In this document: in pieces, positions 34,259 through 35,477 of the stretch
How the letters are laid out: the number at the start of each line of letters is the position of its first letter
Position numbering within the stretch: the first letter of the stretch is position 1
From: Candidatus Nitrosothermus koennekei
GTDB lineage: Archaea > Thermoproteota > Nitrososphaeria > Nitrososphaerales > Nitrosocaldaceae
Length of the DNA: 35,477 nucleotides
Direction: 5' to 3'
Assembly: GCA_013538715.1 (NCBI GenBank)
Contig: JACAFH010000003.1
Span: 1-35,477 of the forward strand
Notes under the pieces: model-generated
Told to the model about the DNA's origin: nothing
Database searches by the model: none
The model's input: only the letters and a program-made list of their open reading frames with translations
Made by a program: the position numbers and the translations under genes

Positions 34259-34734
34259 ATTGTTTTCATCACACCCTTTGTAGATTTTATAATTAATTCA
34301 AAAGTATTCAAGTTAAATGTAATATGCCTCCCATAATTACCTCCAAGATCTTCTGCTACTATCCTTATGCCTTTATCATTTAGTATATTCTTTACAGCGT
34401 TTATATTATTTCTTCCTATGTTAAATAACTCACTACTAGAAGATGTAAATATTTGTGCACCTCCTGCAAGTTTAATATTCAACTCTTTTATGTTACTTCC
34501 TTTCTTCTCCATAATTTCTAAGATGCTTTCTATAGCGAGATCTGCATATTTACCCTTCTCTGACTTATTTCCATTCTTACATGTTGGTAATGCTATGTGT
34601 GCAGCACCTGTTATTCTTCTCTTCTGATCGTAGATATATAATGCTATACATGAACCTACAAATGTAGTAATGGCATCATATTCGTTATCAGTAACTATAT
34701 ATTCTCCCATTACAATATTTCTTACATTCTTCAT
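34255..34734 (-). CDS. cheD: Chemoreceptor glutamine deamidase CheD
   Basis: CheD deamidates glutamines in chemoreceptors and is controlled by CheC. The protein has 159 aa, the normal length. The catalytic Cys29 is in TFVGSCIALYI and His46 in GAAHIALP. LAGGAQIF, NIGRNN and EDLGGNYGRHITFN are conserved. It overlaps cheC and cheR by 4 nt each, so all three are co-translated. In Thermotoga and Bacillus CheD pairs with CheC to stimulate its phosphatase activity. Confidence 0.95.
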   Translation of the reverse strand: MKNVRNIVMGEYIVTDNEYDAITTFVGSCIALYIYDQKRRITGAAHIALPTCKNGNKSEKGKYADLAIESILEIMEKKGSNIKELNIKLAGGAQIFTSSSSELFNIGRNNINAVKNILNDKGIRIVAEDLGGNYGRHITFNLNTFELIIKSTKGVMKTI

Positions 34735-35321
34735 CTGCTATTCACTATATTTTTGATCTCTGTCGTATTAAATAAGAAGATGACGTTTAATGTTATATCA
34801 CTATTCTTACAACGCAAGATCTCGTTTAATACTAATATCTTTCCATTATCTGTATATTGCTCTAATGAAGCATATTGCAGTATAGTACGTAGAGTTTCAT
34901 TAGAAAAACCGGGAATTGAGCATTCTATGTTACGCTTCGTTATGTTGGATATAGAATTAGCAAATGCTCCTACAAGAAATATGTTTCCAACCTCTATTAG
35001 AGCAGATATTGCAAATTCGTCTATATTATTAATATTAGTTTGGAGTAATATCGAGGCTAGTTTCTTAGCCTCTTCATGTGTTATAAAATATATCATACTT
35101 ATATTAAGATCTTTACTTTCACATTTGATGTATATAGCATATATCTCACTATCTGATTGAAGACTAAATAAATTCTCCAGATCTTTCTGTTCCACTTCTC
35201 CTACAAAGTGTATATTATATTCAATCTCATCATTTAATAGCATTCTAAATATAGATTCCACCCTCCCTATACTAGCCATTGTTAAAACCTCTTTTATGTA
35301 ATCAACCTCGCTGATCATCAT
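34731..35321 (-). CDS. cheC: CheC-like CheY-P phosphatase / CheD partner
   Basis: CheC dephosphorylates CheY-P and binds CheD. The protein has 196 aa. One active-site helix is present: SALIEVGN (Glu110, Asn113) followed by IPGF (Pro137), matching the S/D-x3-E-x2-N...P pattern. The other site near the N-terminus is degenerate (ASIGRVESIFRML), lacking the Glu/Asn pair. It therefore looks like a single-site CheC. The start is preceded by an AT-rich TATA-like element (35338-35350). Confidence 0.85.
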   Translation of the reverse strand: MMISEVDYIKEVLTMASIGRVESIFRMLLNDEIEYNIHFVGEVEQKDLENLFSLQSDSEIYAIYIKCESKDLNISMIYFITHEEAKKLASILLQTNINNIDEFAISALIEVGNIFLVGAFANSISNITKRNIECSIPGFSNETLRTILQYASLEQYTDNGKILVLNEILRCKNSDITLNVIFLFNTTEIKNIVNSR

Positions 35322-35337
35322 TATTATATTTTGTATG

Positions 35338-35350
35338 ATATAATATAATC
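35338..35350 (-). promoter_or_regulatory. TATA-like promoter of the cheCDR operon
   Basis: The minus strand reads GATTATATTATAT, centred about 24 nt before the cheC ATG at 35321. Confidence 0.45.
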
Positions 35351-35435
35351 AAGTGTTTGTATTAGATATTACATACTTTAGGTTTATACCAATGATGCAT
35401 CTTATTAAATAATCTGATCAATAATATATAAAAAA

Positions 35436-35477
35436 TTATTTGTTTAACTCTTCTATGTATTTGAACCTAGCCATAGC
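35436..35477 (-). CDS. C-terminal tail of an unidentified gene (partial, runs off the window)
   Basis: The last 42 bases read AMARFKYIEELNK and a stop on the minus strand. Position suggests a further chemotaxis gene upstream of cheC (for example cheA or cheB), but 13 residues cannot identify it. The spacer to cheC is about 110 bp and contains the cheC promoter. Confidence 0.35.
   Translation of the reverse strand, partial: AMARFKYIEELNK

Overview
The window looks like a piece of an archaeal chromosome from the Nitrososphaeria (Thaumarchaeota), probably a thermophilic, Nitrosocaldales-like lineage. This is inferred from gene content: archaeal TiaS, CofG/CofH, class I LysRS, archaeal CheC/CheD/CheR, a BluB-type enzyme, tRNA genes with non-canonical introns, a surface protein ending in a PEF-CTERM-like tail, and TATA boxes about 26 nt upstream of start codons (leaderless transcripts). 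No rRNA or ammonia-oxidation gene is present to settle the taxonomy.

Layout. 1-0.2 kb: start of a leftward bluB-like gene. 0.9-19 kb: accessory region. It opens with tRNA-Val(GAC) and a tyrosine recombinase. A coiled-coil DUF3782-type putative nuclease follows, then a leftward defence-like operon made of two small ORFs, a PLD-nuclease/SNF2-type helicase and a large N6-adenine methyltransferase. A 40-bp perfect direct repeat lies just after tRNA-Val (1003) and again beyond the defence operon (11761), inside two decayed homologous segments; this may bracket an integrated island. Further right are a secreted RTX-like repeat protein, a second DUF3782-type protein with five 54-bp tandem repeats, and a leftward replication module (126-aa protein plus a D5-like primase-helicase) with inverted and direct repeats at both ends.

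19.1-35.5 kb: mostly chromosomal housekeeping genes. These are a Met-rich secreted protein, a stand-alone Lrp/AsnC sensor domain, TiaS, a PQQ-type sugar dehydrogenase, class II HMG-CoA reductase, two hypothetical proteins and a FilR1-type regulator. A leftward cluster follows: cofG-cofH-pmbA-purM-elp3-lysS (F420 precursor synthesis, purine synthesis, tRNA modification and charging). The last stretch is a leftward, overlapping cheC-cheD-cheR operon.

The most striking observations are two tRNA genes. A minus-strand initiator tRNA-Met at 21407-21536 folds perfectly only if three insertions (28, 14 and 14 nt) are removed. The tRNA-Ala(GGC) at 24688-24776 regains a full acceptor stem with the G3:U70 identity pair only if a 15-nt insertion between positions 7 and 8 is removed. 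Both tRNAs are therefore predicted to carry an intron at the same unusual 7/8 position.
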